Source: Trichostrongylus colubriformis | Taxonomy: Eukaryota > Nematoda > Chromadorea > Rhabditida > Trichostrongylidae | DNA length: 64,000 nucleotides | Direction of reading: 5' to 3' | Assembly: GCA_963978905.1 (NCBI GenBank) | Contig: OZ022257.1 | Location: forward strand, 4,536,965-4,600,964 | In this document: positions 24,961-35,800 of the stretch, one piece after another | Layout: each line of letters begins with the position of its first letter | Position numbering within the stretch: the first letter of the stretch is position 1 | Position numbers and translations under genes: made by a program | The notes under the pieces: model-generated | What the model was told of the DNA's origin: nothing | What the model saw: only the letters and a program-made list of their open reading frames with translations | Databases searched by the model: none

Positions 24961-26439
24961 CTTCTTTTGCGGAGGCTGGCCTCCCAAATGCTATGCATAG
25001 TCATTTCTCTTTCCTTGCTGATGAGGGTTCCCCACTCAAAAAAACGGCTGACGATATTCTGTTCCATCACTTGTCTTGGTATTCATGACTTCACTGTGAT
25101 TTAATCGTGGTCACATTTCGTCGCATCTATTCAGACACATAAGGAAAGTTTCATTGTAATTGAATGCGCTTGCGGGGAAAGCAGTACCTCGTAGAAGCTA
25201 GTATTAGGTTAGTGCATAACTGTTGTAGATTGCAGGGGAGCGAGACGATGTAGAAGTCGTTTATTAGTCGAACGAAGAAGTGAACTGAGTTATAGAACAA
25301 TGGCGGATTTATACACCCTGAAGGCCTAGTCAAATCCTTAGTCAAACAACCTATAGGCACGATCAAATCACAGGCTGTAAAGGTCAAACGATACCAAAGT
25401 GTTCACTGAATAAAATCATCCTCATTCACCGGGAAGGCCTACAACAATAACTAATGCGGCTTTTTAATGCATATGTTGTGAAGGATTGACGTTTTGACGA
25501 CTACCGCATGAGATCACTGACTGCGATAAAGGTAACGCTCCCGCATAATCATTTAAACACGTTTTTGCTGAATTTTTTAAACTTTACCGCAGGTGATATA
25601 GCAGCGATGTTCGCGCAGCTTGAACCCAAGAATCTATCACACAAATGGGGAAAAGTCTTCTTATCTGATCTTCTAATCGGCAAGGTGCTCCTCTGAGGTG
25701 TTCTGCGAAACTGGTTCTTTGTTCACGAGCATTGATCCCAAGACCATGCAAGGGAGACATAGCCTTCCAGATCCTGTTCACCTCCGTTCTATGAAATAGT
25801 TTCAGTGCATGTTGATGTGCAATACATATGCGCAAATACTGTTTTGCCAAGAATGTCCTCATTCGAAGACCTCCGCAATCGGTGGCGGAGGCTCTAAGCG
25901 TGGCTCATCCCAACCAACTTATCATCTTTACCTTCCTAAGGTCACGTAACATTGGTAACAAATGTCACGTTTTTCTTAGTGTCTGCACTGCGGTCATATT
26001 TCGTTGCGTTTTTTCACCTCACAAGAACTCCAACAGCTAAACATCTGTCCATCATTATTCACAATAACATACTGCTCTCAGACAAAAATGAATTCTCATG
26101 TCCATCATCTGGAGTGTGCGATCTTTTCATTTTTGCATGGGAACATGGAAAAGTGGTTGTTTTGGCTACGCATAAATGTTCGAAGAAAAGAGATAAACAT
26201 ACGATACGCCCCAAAGGACCCACGAATTTCATGGTTACAATTTCCATCAAAATTACTCTAACAGATTAAGTACACGAACAAAAACCCGAGAAAATCTAAA
26301 ACTGAACGAAAAGCAACTCGCTGATTCCCCGTAGAAGAACGTTTTGCACAGTAGTAGGCGAAAGGAGCGCTTCTCACACTGCGTCACTGTCCATGTAATC
26401 TTCGCTTCTTTTCCCCTAAACCCTTGCAGCCCGCACCCC

Positions 26440-26590
26440 CTTGGACAGCCTATCCGGTCGGATTCACATTGATGCGCTCTATCTCAGTCATATTCTTGTT
26501 TTTCAGTGTGAAATTTTGCATGAGACATAAATATATGAATAACAGAAGAAATCGGTTCTCTTTTAACGATTTTTTCAAATATCACTGCTT
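26440..26590 (+). repeat. Dispersed repeat family R, copy 4
   Basis: GTGAAATTTTGCATGAGAC, ATAAATATATGAATAACAG and TCTCTTTTAACGATTTTTTC follow the family order; the 5' part is diverged. Confidence 0.55.
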
Positions 26591-26655
26591 ACTCCAATAA
26601 GACACATACACAAGTATAGCCAGGTTCGTAAATTAATGCGCTCACGCGCACAATA

Positions 26656-26781
26656 TATAGCCCATTTCACACTGGATAGGGCGTGGCCTACGGACTTGAG
26701 TGAGAGTGTATCAAACCTCTGACCCACCACACTCATCCAAATCCGTAGCCTACGCCCTACATAGCGCTGTGAAATGGACCG
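26656..26781. mobile_element. TA-flanked MITE, CAGTCCATTTC family
   Basis: CCCATTTCACACTGGATAGGG on the left pairs with an inverted CGGTCCATTTCACAGC on the right. The inner sequence GCGTGGCCTACGGACTTGAG matches the copy at 6855. Confidence 0.7.
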
Positions 26782-26946
26782 TATTTTCGGAATAATTTGG
26801 AGATTCCGAGTCTGGCAACTTCATTAATTTTGTAGCTGACCTCACTATAGCAATTTCGTTAATAAAGCTCAGAGGTTTGAGAGGAGAGGTTTGCTCCAGC
26901 GGGTTACCTTGAGCTCCGTCGCATGCATCTCTGCCCAACCAGCTTA

Positions 26947-27120
26947 CAGTCCATTTCGGAAAAACTGACGGGGCGTGCCCTACAGACTTGGGTGGATGGC
27001 GAGAGTGAGAGTACGTGGCGAAAGTGAGAGTGGGTGGCGGGGTGAGAGAATTGAGAGAGTTTGATGCACGTTCATCCAAGTCCGTGGGACACGCCCCGTC
27101 AGTTTTTTCGAAATGGACTG
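26947..27120. mobile_element. TA-flanked MITE, CAGTCCATTTC family
   Basis: The left end CAGTCCATTTCGGAAAAACT and the inverted right end CAGTCCATTTCGAAAAAACT are nearly identical, with TA on both sides. The interior is rich in GAGTGAGA repeats. Confidence 0.8.
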
Positions 27121-27745
27121 TACGTGTATGGGTGCAACGGTTTATTAAATATAAAAGGTTAAGGACAATGAGGCAAGTCAGGGCTATAAAAAGGCCATCT
27201 CTGGAAATGAAATAACGATTTTAATAGAATTACCTGTACCGAACTCTCAATGAGAAGAGCATTTTGAAGTTTTTAGCGTGGTCTCTTTGATGCTTTCTGG
27301 TCGTATTACTCCCGATGGCCGAGTAGCCGTGGAGGGCAGGGTGATGTTGGCGGCTGGCTGGTTTAGCTACCCCCGCCATCATTATCCCCTTCATTGATGC
27401 AAAGGGCCGGAAAGTACGCCCTTCTCACTACAATCTTTCTTAGCGTTACGCTGATCCGCATCTCTAGTTTTATATTTCACAACCCTCAAGCCCGCGCTAG
27501 CGCTAAGGGATGAATGGTAAGCGATCCACTTGAACAGTTTGCAGACGAGGGCAGAAAAACGTACGCGATTTTCGAGCGAATTTCAAACTGACAATGAGTT
27601 CAAGATGTTTGTGAACCCTTCACACTAGCACTCCACTTTGAATGAACTCGTCATGAAAAAAGGAATTCTGCAACGTTCTGCTGCATGATACTAAGAAATA
27701 CAGGTTGAATCTTCTACCGCTGAGTAACTGTTTAGTATTTCTTAC

Positions 27746-29333
27746 CGTAACAGTGGCATTTCTGGTGAGATTATCGCAAGCTGTTTGGACTCCATTTAAG
27801 ACGACTTCATTGAGAATGCCGTCAATCCTAGAAATATTTTTTATACAATAGCTGGGGATGATAAACTGATTGAAATGCAGGATGTGTGGGTGTAGAAGAA
27901 CCGAAAAACACTTTAAAAGGAGGTAATGTTGAACTTACTCATCGCATTCTTGATGGATGGCACAAGGTAGGTGAAACTTCTCAAAATCTCTCACAATTCA
28001 ATGTATTTCTACAAATCAAATCTTCACAAACATAAACGTTATAAACGTGACATAAACGAAATCATGACGAAGTATTGGTGAATGTTCTAAATTTGATGGC
28101 CAAAAACAGCTCAAAAGATAATCTGGTCGAATGATGTAATGAGGATTTGTGAAGAAAAATGAAAGGAATATCCAATATTCGAGAAATGAGCAAAGGCTAA
28201 GAATTGGTTTTGGCAAAATACTTGTTTCTTGGATTGTCGTATTCCTGACACATTGAATGAAACCACGCAGACCTGTGGTGTATGGCGATCACACGCAGCG
28301 CCTAACGCGTTAATTTGAGGGAGAAGCGGAGCCACAGGCAATCTGCCTCTTTGCATAAGCATTACTAAACCTCGTTTACAGGTCCGGATAAACCTTTCAC
28401 CTCCAATTCTTGGTCTTTATTCATAGAAGCCATAGCTTCTTTTCTTGAGTAATGCTATCCTTTGCTGTAAAAGGACACATTGACAGCATTCACAGAACAC
28501 TTTTCAGTTCATGAAGATCAATCCCGTTATATATGAAAGCCTCATCTCTCTGTGCGTCCGTCCGTCTGCACTAAATTAGGTATTATATGAAAACTACTTG
28601 TGGAGATGGAAATCACTGTGGGATGGGTAGGACATGGGACAAGAAGTAAAGAGCACACATGGGCCAAATTCAGTTCGCCCACGGTGGGCGGAGCGTGATT
28701 TGGTAATGGATATTGAATGAACTCATAGAAAAAAGCATTTCCGATCGATTCACTGCCGCCCCTGATGTCGCGCGCAGAGTGCGTGCAGCCCAACTGGTGT
28801 TATGTTGAAATGGGAGGGAATCACCTCGCCTCCTAGCAATTGATTTGCATAATAGAGCTCGGGATAACTATAACAAACGGGTGTGTGCAGATATGACAGC
28901 GAATCGCTTCGTGGCGTTTCATTCGCGGCGCCACCAGTACGACTCGTCGTATCGATTGCCCTGGGGAGCCGGCCGAGCGTGACTGCGTCACGTCTGCGCT
29001 TCCACTCATGCCACACTGCCTCGCTTGAAGGCTCTCATGCCCTGCCACCGGCACTCGCACCCGCCGCGCCGCTCGCCGCGGGCGGCCACGCGATTCGCTT
29101 TCATATCTACACACACCCATAACATACTTTGAGACTTTTTCTATACTTCGGAAACGGGTAAAGCGAAGCGCGACATCACTAGCTAGTGTAAGTGTACGCA
29201 TTGTAGCAACGCGTGAATGCACCCGCTGGTCGGGATAGGTTACTTTAGCAGATAAGCAGAGATAATTTGTGATATCAACATAAAATACACAAATTAGGAG
29301 CAATGTAAAGGAGAAACAAACTCGAAAGGACAT
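27746..29333 (-). CDS. Possible small secreted protein gene, exons incomplete
   Basis: Two exons fit well together: 27939-27976 (FHLPCAIHQECD plus GA) and 27746-27827 (IDGILNEVVLNGVQTACDN then LTRNATVT), with GTAAGT and GTAAGA donors, a TTTCTAG acceptor and matching phase. Further 5', 29244-29333 encodes a signal-peptide-like start (MSFRVCFSFTLLLICVFY) ending AAA/GTAACC. A 51-bp piece at 28222-28272 would link them in phase 0 but is weak. No terminal exon was found. The spaced cysteines and one N-glycosylation site (NAT) fit a secreted protein, but I recognise no family. A MITE (28879..29118) lies in the first intron. Confidence 0.35.
28879..29118. mobile_element. GGGTG-end MITE, copy B
   Basis: Flanked by ATAACAAAC / ATAACATAC (8 of 9). 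The arms share GGGTGTGTG, AGATATGA and AGCGAATCGC. The core contains GCGGCGCCACCAGTACGACT and GGGAGCCGGCCGAGCGTGAC. Confidence 0.85.
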
Positions 29334-30894
29334 ATTACTTTCAACTTTTGCTACATTATTGCTCTAAATTAGAGGTAATTATATATTCAAGAGATGGACA
29401 GTCAAGAGGGTATATAAGATTAAAGCTAATTATGGATCTAGGAATAAGTTGAACGATATATGACATTTTTTTTATTTTTATTAGCCTCTAATTAATAGCG
29501 ATACACTCTAAACAGTAGCAGAAAAAGGGAAATGTTAATAATAATGGGAATAAAGAGCTTGTTCAATAAGGGAGATGGGTCGGAATAAACAAGCAAACTT
29601 TTTCGACCTTTTTGGATTCTGAAAAATATTGAACTCTTAACGAAACGTAACGAAATTCTTAACTCTTTGGCTCGAACTTATATTGAACTCGATACACTAA
29701 TTCATTGACACCATTTGTACTGATTGATACCTGAATTGAAAGAATACTGTAGAAATCAGATGAATTTATTGTAAATCACATACACCCCCACCCACATGAA
29801 CGCAGATAATGGCACCTTTTCTAAGTACTCTTGATCGACACTTATTTAATGATACATTTACATTTGTAAAAAGTTTTAGAAAGTAAAAAATGACGTTTTC
29901 AAAAAATGTGGGGCGAAAATTCCATGCATTTCTTGGTTCACCACTTATCGTGGCCGAATTTGGGGTGGAATCGGATAAATAGAGGCCAAAGAAAAATTGG
30001 TCAGCCTGAGGTTATTTATTCAACAGTCAGCCTGGTGGTCATTAAGATTTTCTTCAAGATGCAAGTGATATTGACTTGATAGTTATAAACTGGTTTAAAT
30101 AAACAGGGGTTCAAACAAAAGGTGTCAAAGGGCACGGGAAACTTTGAGGCAGTCGTCTGACGAGGAATGAAACAAATCATCGACGTAAATTCTAGAAAAC
30201 AACCATGAGATTGAATTACAAGAGCTTTCAAGATGTTCTCAATGCACATCAGCTGTCGTTGAGGGGAGCAATGGAACAAGGCGGAAAAAGTGTGGCGACT
30301 CGCCACCATCGCCACTCGAACGCTGAGATATCGCCTCAAACAGACTCGTGCTCGTGTCGGACACTTATCGAAGCTACATCAACGAACATCACCCTTTCGT
30401 TCAGACTGGAGAAAATAGTCGTGAACGAGGATTGTTGGGGGGTTTTTTTATCAGTCAAAAAATTTATCAGAAAAAAAGGAGGTTGAATCGTGCTAGTTCG
30501 AGTCCTGCTTCTTTTATAACAGCTGTGAAAATATTACTTTGAAATTGTCCATAAGTAATAGCCGATGGCAGTGATGCACTACATTTACGAAATCGAATTC
30601 TACCTTGTCCAGCTCCCTTTTTTCTTCCCTAATTCCTTCTCCTTTCTCAGGAAAGAGCGGTTTTGCCTTTTTTTCAAACTCAGTCTCCCACGCATGCGCG
30701 GTGATTCGGTTGAAGCCAATCAATTGGCGACTGGAATCTAAAACGAAACGAAGCCTATATCAAGTTGCTAGCTCTTATGCTTGACAATGGCTCTGACCGG
30801 AGAGACGGTGGCTCAGCGGTAAAAAAACGGTCTTCAAGGAAGAGTATGCTAGGATCATTGAGCAAGTACCGATGCTACTAGCAATGGTAGGGAC
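29334..30894. other. No gene recognised
   Basis: AT-rich to 30 kb. CCAAT-like sequence and a GCATGCGCGG tract lie near 30690. No exon chain. Confidence 0.4.
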
Positions 30895-31363
30895 CAAGTA
30901 AATTAAAGGCACCGGCAGGTGTAATCTTTGGCTTACGGTAAAACGGTAAACTCGTCCGTTGTGGACGAGTTTAACTGGCCGCCATTGCCCAAACTCGCCA
31001 ATTTGACGCCTTGGCATGGTGCCAAGAGGAGATGTTTCTAGTATAAATTTGTTTTTTCTTTTACTTTTTCCTTGTTCTTTCTTATATTGTTTCTAGATGT
31101 ACTTACATGGATGCTCATGTAGTTGGGAATGGCCATTCCACTGCGCTGTGAGTCAGGTGCTACAACTAACGTTGGCCCGCGGCCCGTCTCCTACAGCGGA
31201 CAACTCGGAAAGTCTGTGTGTGGATGCGAATGGGATGCGAATACACACTGCAGCGTCGCGCTTTTGAGTCCGGGTTTTTTCACCGATTATTGCTTCTAAC
31301 TTTGAGTGTTCCTTACAACTTTGCATTTTCCTCTTGTTTCGGACCCCATCCGATTCCTTTGAG
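30895..31363 (+). repeat. Dispersed about 470-bp repeat, copy 1
   Basis: Roughly 85-90 percent alike by eye with 39757..40226. Shared blocks are AATTTGACGCCTTGGCATGG, CGTTGGCCCGCGGCCCGTCT, GCGGACAACTCGGAAAGTC and GCGTCGCGCTTTTGAGTCCG. Just upstream (30801) GACGGTGGCTCAGCGGTAAA resembles a pol III A box. No terminal inverted repeats and no coding frame; SINE-like. Confidence 0.7.
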
Positions 31364-32202
31364 CTGGGTGGCTAAATTCACAACCCTGGATTCCGAGTCC
31401 GACAACTTCTTTGACACATAAGGCTTTCACCAAGCTAACCTGCACCTCTTCACTTGTATATGTACTACGAGCTTTTCTAACGCAAAATACTGCTCCACAC
31501 AGCGTAATGGTGCAAGTCAGTGTAGGGGCATTAAATGTATCCAAAGGCATTTAGGCTTTAAAGGACGTCATAAAAACATGCATCTCAATTTAAAGGACCT
31601 GATCACATTCAAGTTCTTTTCGCCTCAGAAAAAACTGCATCCCATGCTGAAAAAAGTGGCCCAAAATTTTGAACTGAAATATGACGTTGTGTCGAATGAG
31701 AAATGGCACGAAAATAGTCGAAAAAATAGCAGTTTAGCAACTGATTTTTTTCCGGCACCAGTCGAACACTGCACATTCACAGGTCAGGTTTTGAGTGAGG
31801 ACATAGTGCGCCGCTGTTTGGCGTTTGTTTATTTGTACAGAGTCGGTAAATGACTTTTTCTGACCAAAATTAGCTGGTAACACGATATCGTCAGGGAGTT
31901 GGAATTCGTTTGTTCCGCATTTCAAAAGTTTATTTGGTTGAAGGAATAGCTGAATGTCAGTGATTGAGCATGGGTTCCAAAGAGGCGGCTGATGGAAGTC
32001 TAGCGTCATTCATCACTCCTGAACGCATAGACTCGTAGCAGTAGCCCGAACAAGCCCAAGTGGGCCAATGCTCCTGCCCGGTGCATCTGGTAGAGCCTAT
32101 ATAAGTACATGTCCAAAACTAAAACAGCTGACGAGGACCCAATGGCGTGAAGGTGATAGTAAAAAGTGAAGACTATAAGATATTCACTAGTTGTTTTATA
32201 TT

Positions 32203-32439
32203 GGGTGGGGGTCGATTGGACAATTCGCTTCGCGGCGCCATCGTACAAGGTTTTTGTAGTTCCGCTCATGACGCAGTGGGCTTGTACCGCAAAGAATCTT
32301 TGGAGATTGTAGTTTGGAAGCATCGGAAGCTCGCTTATGTTGTTGTTGCTGTTTGAACAGATAAATCTGCAGCCTACTCGCACTCTCCGCGTTGCTTTCC
32401 GGGGGCGGCATGCGAAAATGCGACTAATCAACCCCACCT
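32203..32439. mobile_element. GGGTG-end MITE, copy E (diverged)
   Basis: Left arm GGGTGGGGGTCGATTGGAC to TTCGCTTCGCGGCGCC; right arm (inverted) AGGTGGGGTTGATTAGTC. The target duplication is weak (TTTTATATT / GCTTCTATT, 6 of 9) and the core is poorly kept. Confidence 0.6.
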
Positions 32440-32861
32440 GCTTCTATTGTCTTTATAAAGTTGTAAAAATTCTAGAGCATTTTGGAAAAAGAAACGCAGC
32501 TGATAGTTCGAGCGCTGATTGATATTAGCTTAACTGATTATCATTGTAGTATAGTGGTTGCCACAAGTAATTTCGTTGAGGTGGAAAATGGATTTTTTTA
32601 ACTATGCACGCATTATCAGGCAGTTTTTATGCTCTCACTTAAGAACTAATAACATTAAACGACATAAAAGACGCTATCCAGTAAGTGAAAATGAGCTGTA
32701 ACCAATCAATATTTATCGTTTACATACACTACACGAATAAGTAGTTTAGTAGAGAAAAAAGAAAATCAGGAGAAAGACATGCCTTGCCTATCCTAGGGAA
32801 GTATGCTGAGCCAAGTATGTGACGCAGCGAGATCACGACAAGTAAACTTTTGAAATTGCTG

Positions 32862-35800
32862 TTATTCGTCTCCTCTGATGTTTGGATGCACCTCGAGGTA
32901 TTGTTGGAAGCAATGACGGATTTTGTCAAATTGACTCAGACAAACAATGTACTTCAAGTAATCCGTTGGGACTCCATGGGTGGTCTCGCAGTACACGAGA
33001 CATTGATCAATCACCTGAAATAAATGGCTATCAGACTTGAAACCATCAGAAGAAAGGTATTTTTGGAGGAAAGGATGAGTAACCCACGTTCTGTCCACGA
33101 CAGCATGCTGTGTGGTCTGCTCTGGATGAGGCACAGTCCCACATTTGTCCAACTGTTGGGCCTCTGGGAGCACATTGAGCCATGAAACCAATTACCTGAA
33201 GGCAGAATATCAAAAATTATTTGATGACTGGAGAACTGAATCTCTTAGGTTTGATCAACTATTCATTGCTTGATATTTAGCACCACAAAAATCATCCAAT
33301 TCAGTTTAACTGCTCTTCTTTATTCTGATCATCTTTTTCTCATAATCAACTTCAGAGAAAGGCCCGCATTTAAATTTTTTTTCATGATCATCTTTAGAGA
33401 AAGGCCCGCATTTCAATGTTTGCTTTTCCAATTTTCCCTATACCTAGTCTAGGATGTTCTCGAATGAGTATTTGCAGATTAGAAAAATTTTTCAGGTGCC
33501 TACTCTCAGTATAACTCGCTTATACTACCAATCTAAAAGCGAAATGATATATTAGATTGTAAGCAAAATTTTGGCCAACTCCCACAGTTCCAACTTCGGG
33601 AGATCATAACTCGGCGCAGACTGCATCTTCCTCATACAATAAGCAGCATTCAATTGGCTACACTCTTGGCAACATTGTGCATATTTGAATATCTCATTTT
33701 TGATGAATGGTTAATGATTTTTATAGCGCGAAATGAAAAAAGGTCGTCTCCTAATCGCCATTCTTCCTGAACACACTGCTGCTGAAGAAGCAGTCCAGAT
33801 GCTTGGGAAAGTGGGGCTTAGTTAGCGCTAGATATGGTTATTATGATGCACGAGTAAGGGCTTCGGCTGCAACTGCTTTAATTACTGGAACAGGATTTGT
33901 TGGAAATGCGCTTGCGCATAGTTACTCTGAGGGGTCGCGGCACCCATATTTTCCTAGGTTTTTTTTGAAACAAAGTTATTTGAGGTGGTCACTATGATTG
34001 TTGAGTTGTTGAGCCATGTTTGTTTGTTGCGCGCCAATACTTGTGGATATCCCCTGCAAGTATGGACGCTCATCGCTTTCTGCCGTTTCGGTTAAAGCGA
34101 TTTGATCAATCGAAATTGCGAGCAAATCAATCTCGCTTTTGCACTTTTTGAATCAGGGACAAAGTGTCCATCCAATGCAATACCCCCTCCCCCCTTGCAG
34201 TATTCACATTTGTGGTTTCCTTTGATGCGACTCGACTGAATAAAAACTCGTGAAGTGAAGTCATCCAAAAGTGCCATTTTCGCAGTACTTCAAAATTTCC
34301 CTAATAATTCGCAAACCTTGTGACATTCCAAGAGAAGCATATATCTAGAAAGAGCAATTTCAGTCTATTTAAGGAGTACAGTATGTAAGTTGATCCATAT
34401 TGACGCGCTTTCGGATATGAACTTATCTTGTGAACGCGCAAAACCGGCTAGAACTTTTTTAAACATGGGCTTATAGCTTGAAAGCCATTATTAACAAGCT
34501 TAAATGCATCAGAAATTTGAGCTAATGGAGTGGACCCGTCTGCACCCAAAAAGATTGAGCTTATTTTGCCCCTAAAGCTAATGTCATGCAATGTTAGCCT
34601 CGCCTAAAAACCCTTCACGTGACGAGACAGCGCGCTCAGAGCGCTGGATTTGCGTTTTTCGTTTTTGTTTTTTTTTACGATTGGCGGAAACTGCGTGAAG
34701 TGATAATGAAAATGGACCGGGGAGTGCGGGGATCAGTGTTTTCGTGGAAAGCAGAGTTGTGGAAGGTGCTGAAAAAAAGTATATACGTATCGATTCACCA
34801 GCTCCGAAGAGACGAGAGAAATAGAGGAATAATTCCTAAAATTCCACGTTTCAACAGATACATAATTTCTGCACTTTTTTCGATCGATCGTATCTTATCT
34901 TTTTTCCACATCGTCCACAATTCTGCCCACTCCACATTTGTGGATTTCCACAAGAACGCAATCCACCATTACGAGAAGTCCGGAATTACGATTGGCCATA
35001 CTGCTTCCTGTTATAGCATCACATCTACCACGACTACTTTCGTTTTCTATACAAATAAAAAATAAAAGTTATTGGTGAGCTGCCAGAGGCCCACCAATAA
35101 TTATTATAATATGGAAAATGGAAATAGTTGTGGCAGGTGTGACGTTATGACAGAAAGTTCGAGTAATATTGTGGGCTTCTAGGATTCCTTAAGCGAGCGC
35201 TCATTCTCTGTTTTTGGTTTTTCTATACAAATTCTTCACCGGTTAAAATGGCTATTGAAGACCAGGTGAAAAAGACCTAGCCGAACGGCTTCATCTGTAG
35301 TCAATGTGACGAGTGCCATTAAGTAGGGAAATGTGTGAAAAAGTCCTTCGAACACATGCACTTCGTGAAACGCGCTCATGTTGTGTAAGAAAATATACAG
35401 TTCGGTTAAACTGGATCGAATTCGCTAAAAATTGGCAAATTGGGATGATAACACCGCCAACTGATTTATGACCTTCGTATTTCGACTGCTCGCAGCTTTT
35501 TTGTAAAATGGTAGTTTAGCGTTTTTGAAGGCACAGTCGCTGTATGGGTTAATGGGTAGAAAACCTTCGAAACAATAGGCGTAGTGCAGCATGATCAAGC
35601 AGTGGATCGAGAATTTTTTCTTGTGAAACACGCTGCCTACCCTTCCAAACCTACCGACTGACGATGCCGCCTCCCCATTACAGAAGTTGAAGAGTCGTGA
35701 AAAAGTAGTTGATAAATAATCGTAATATTGTTACCTAGTACGATTACTGACTGACATCTTTTTAATTAATTCCTTAGAGTGGACCTGGTCGCTTTCGATA

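Larger units (their letters stand above)
24571..27745. other. Region 5' of the neprilysin-like gene; first exon not found
   Basis: Should contain the neprilysin promoter and first coding exon(s). A minus-strand frame at 24712..24816 (MSKRADNNMSKVSKRVTVN) is tempting, but its only donor gives the wrong phase. Otherwise repeats: the tRNA-like relic, family R copy 4 and two TA MITEs. Confidence 0.4.
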
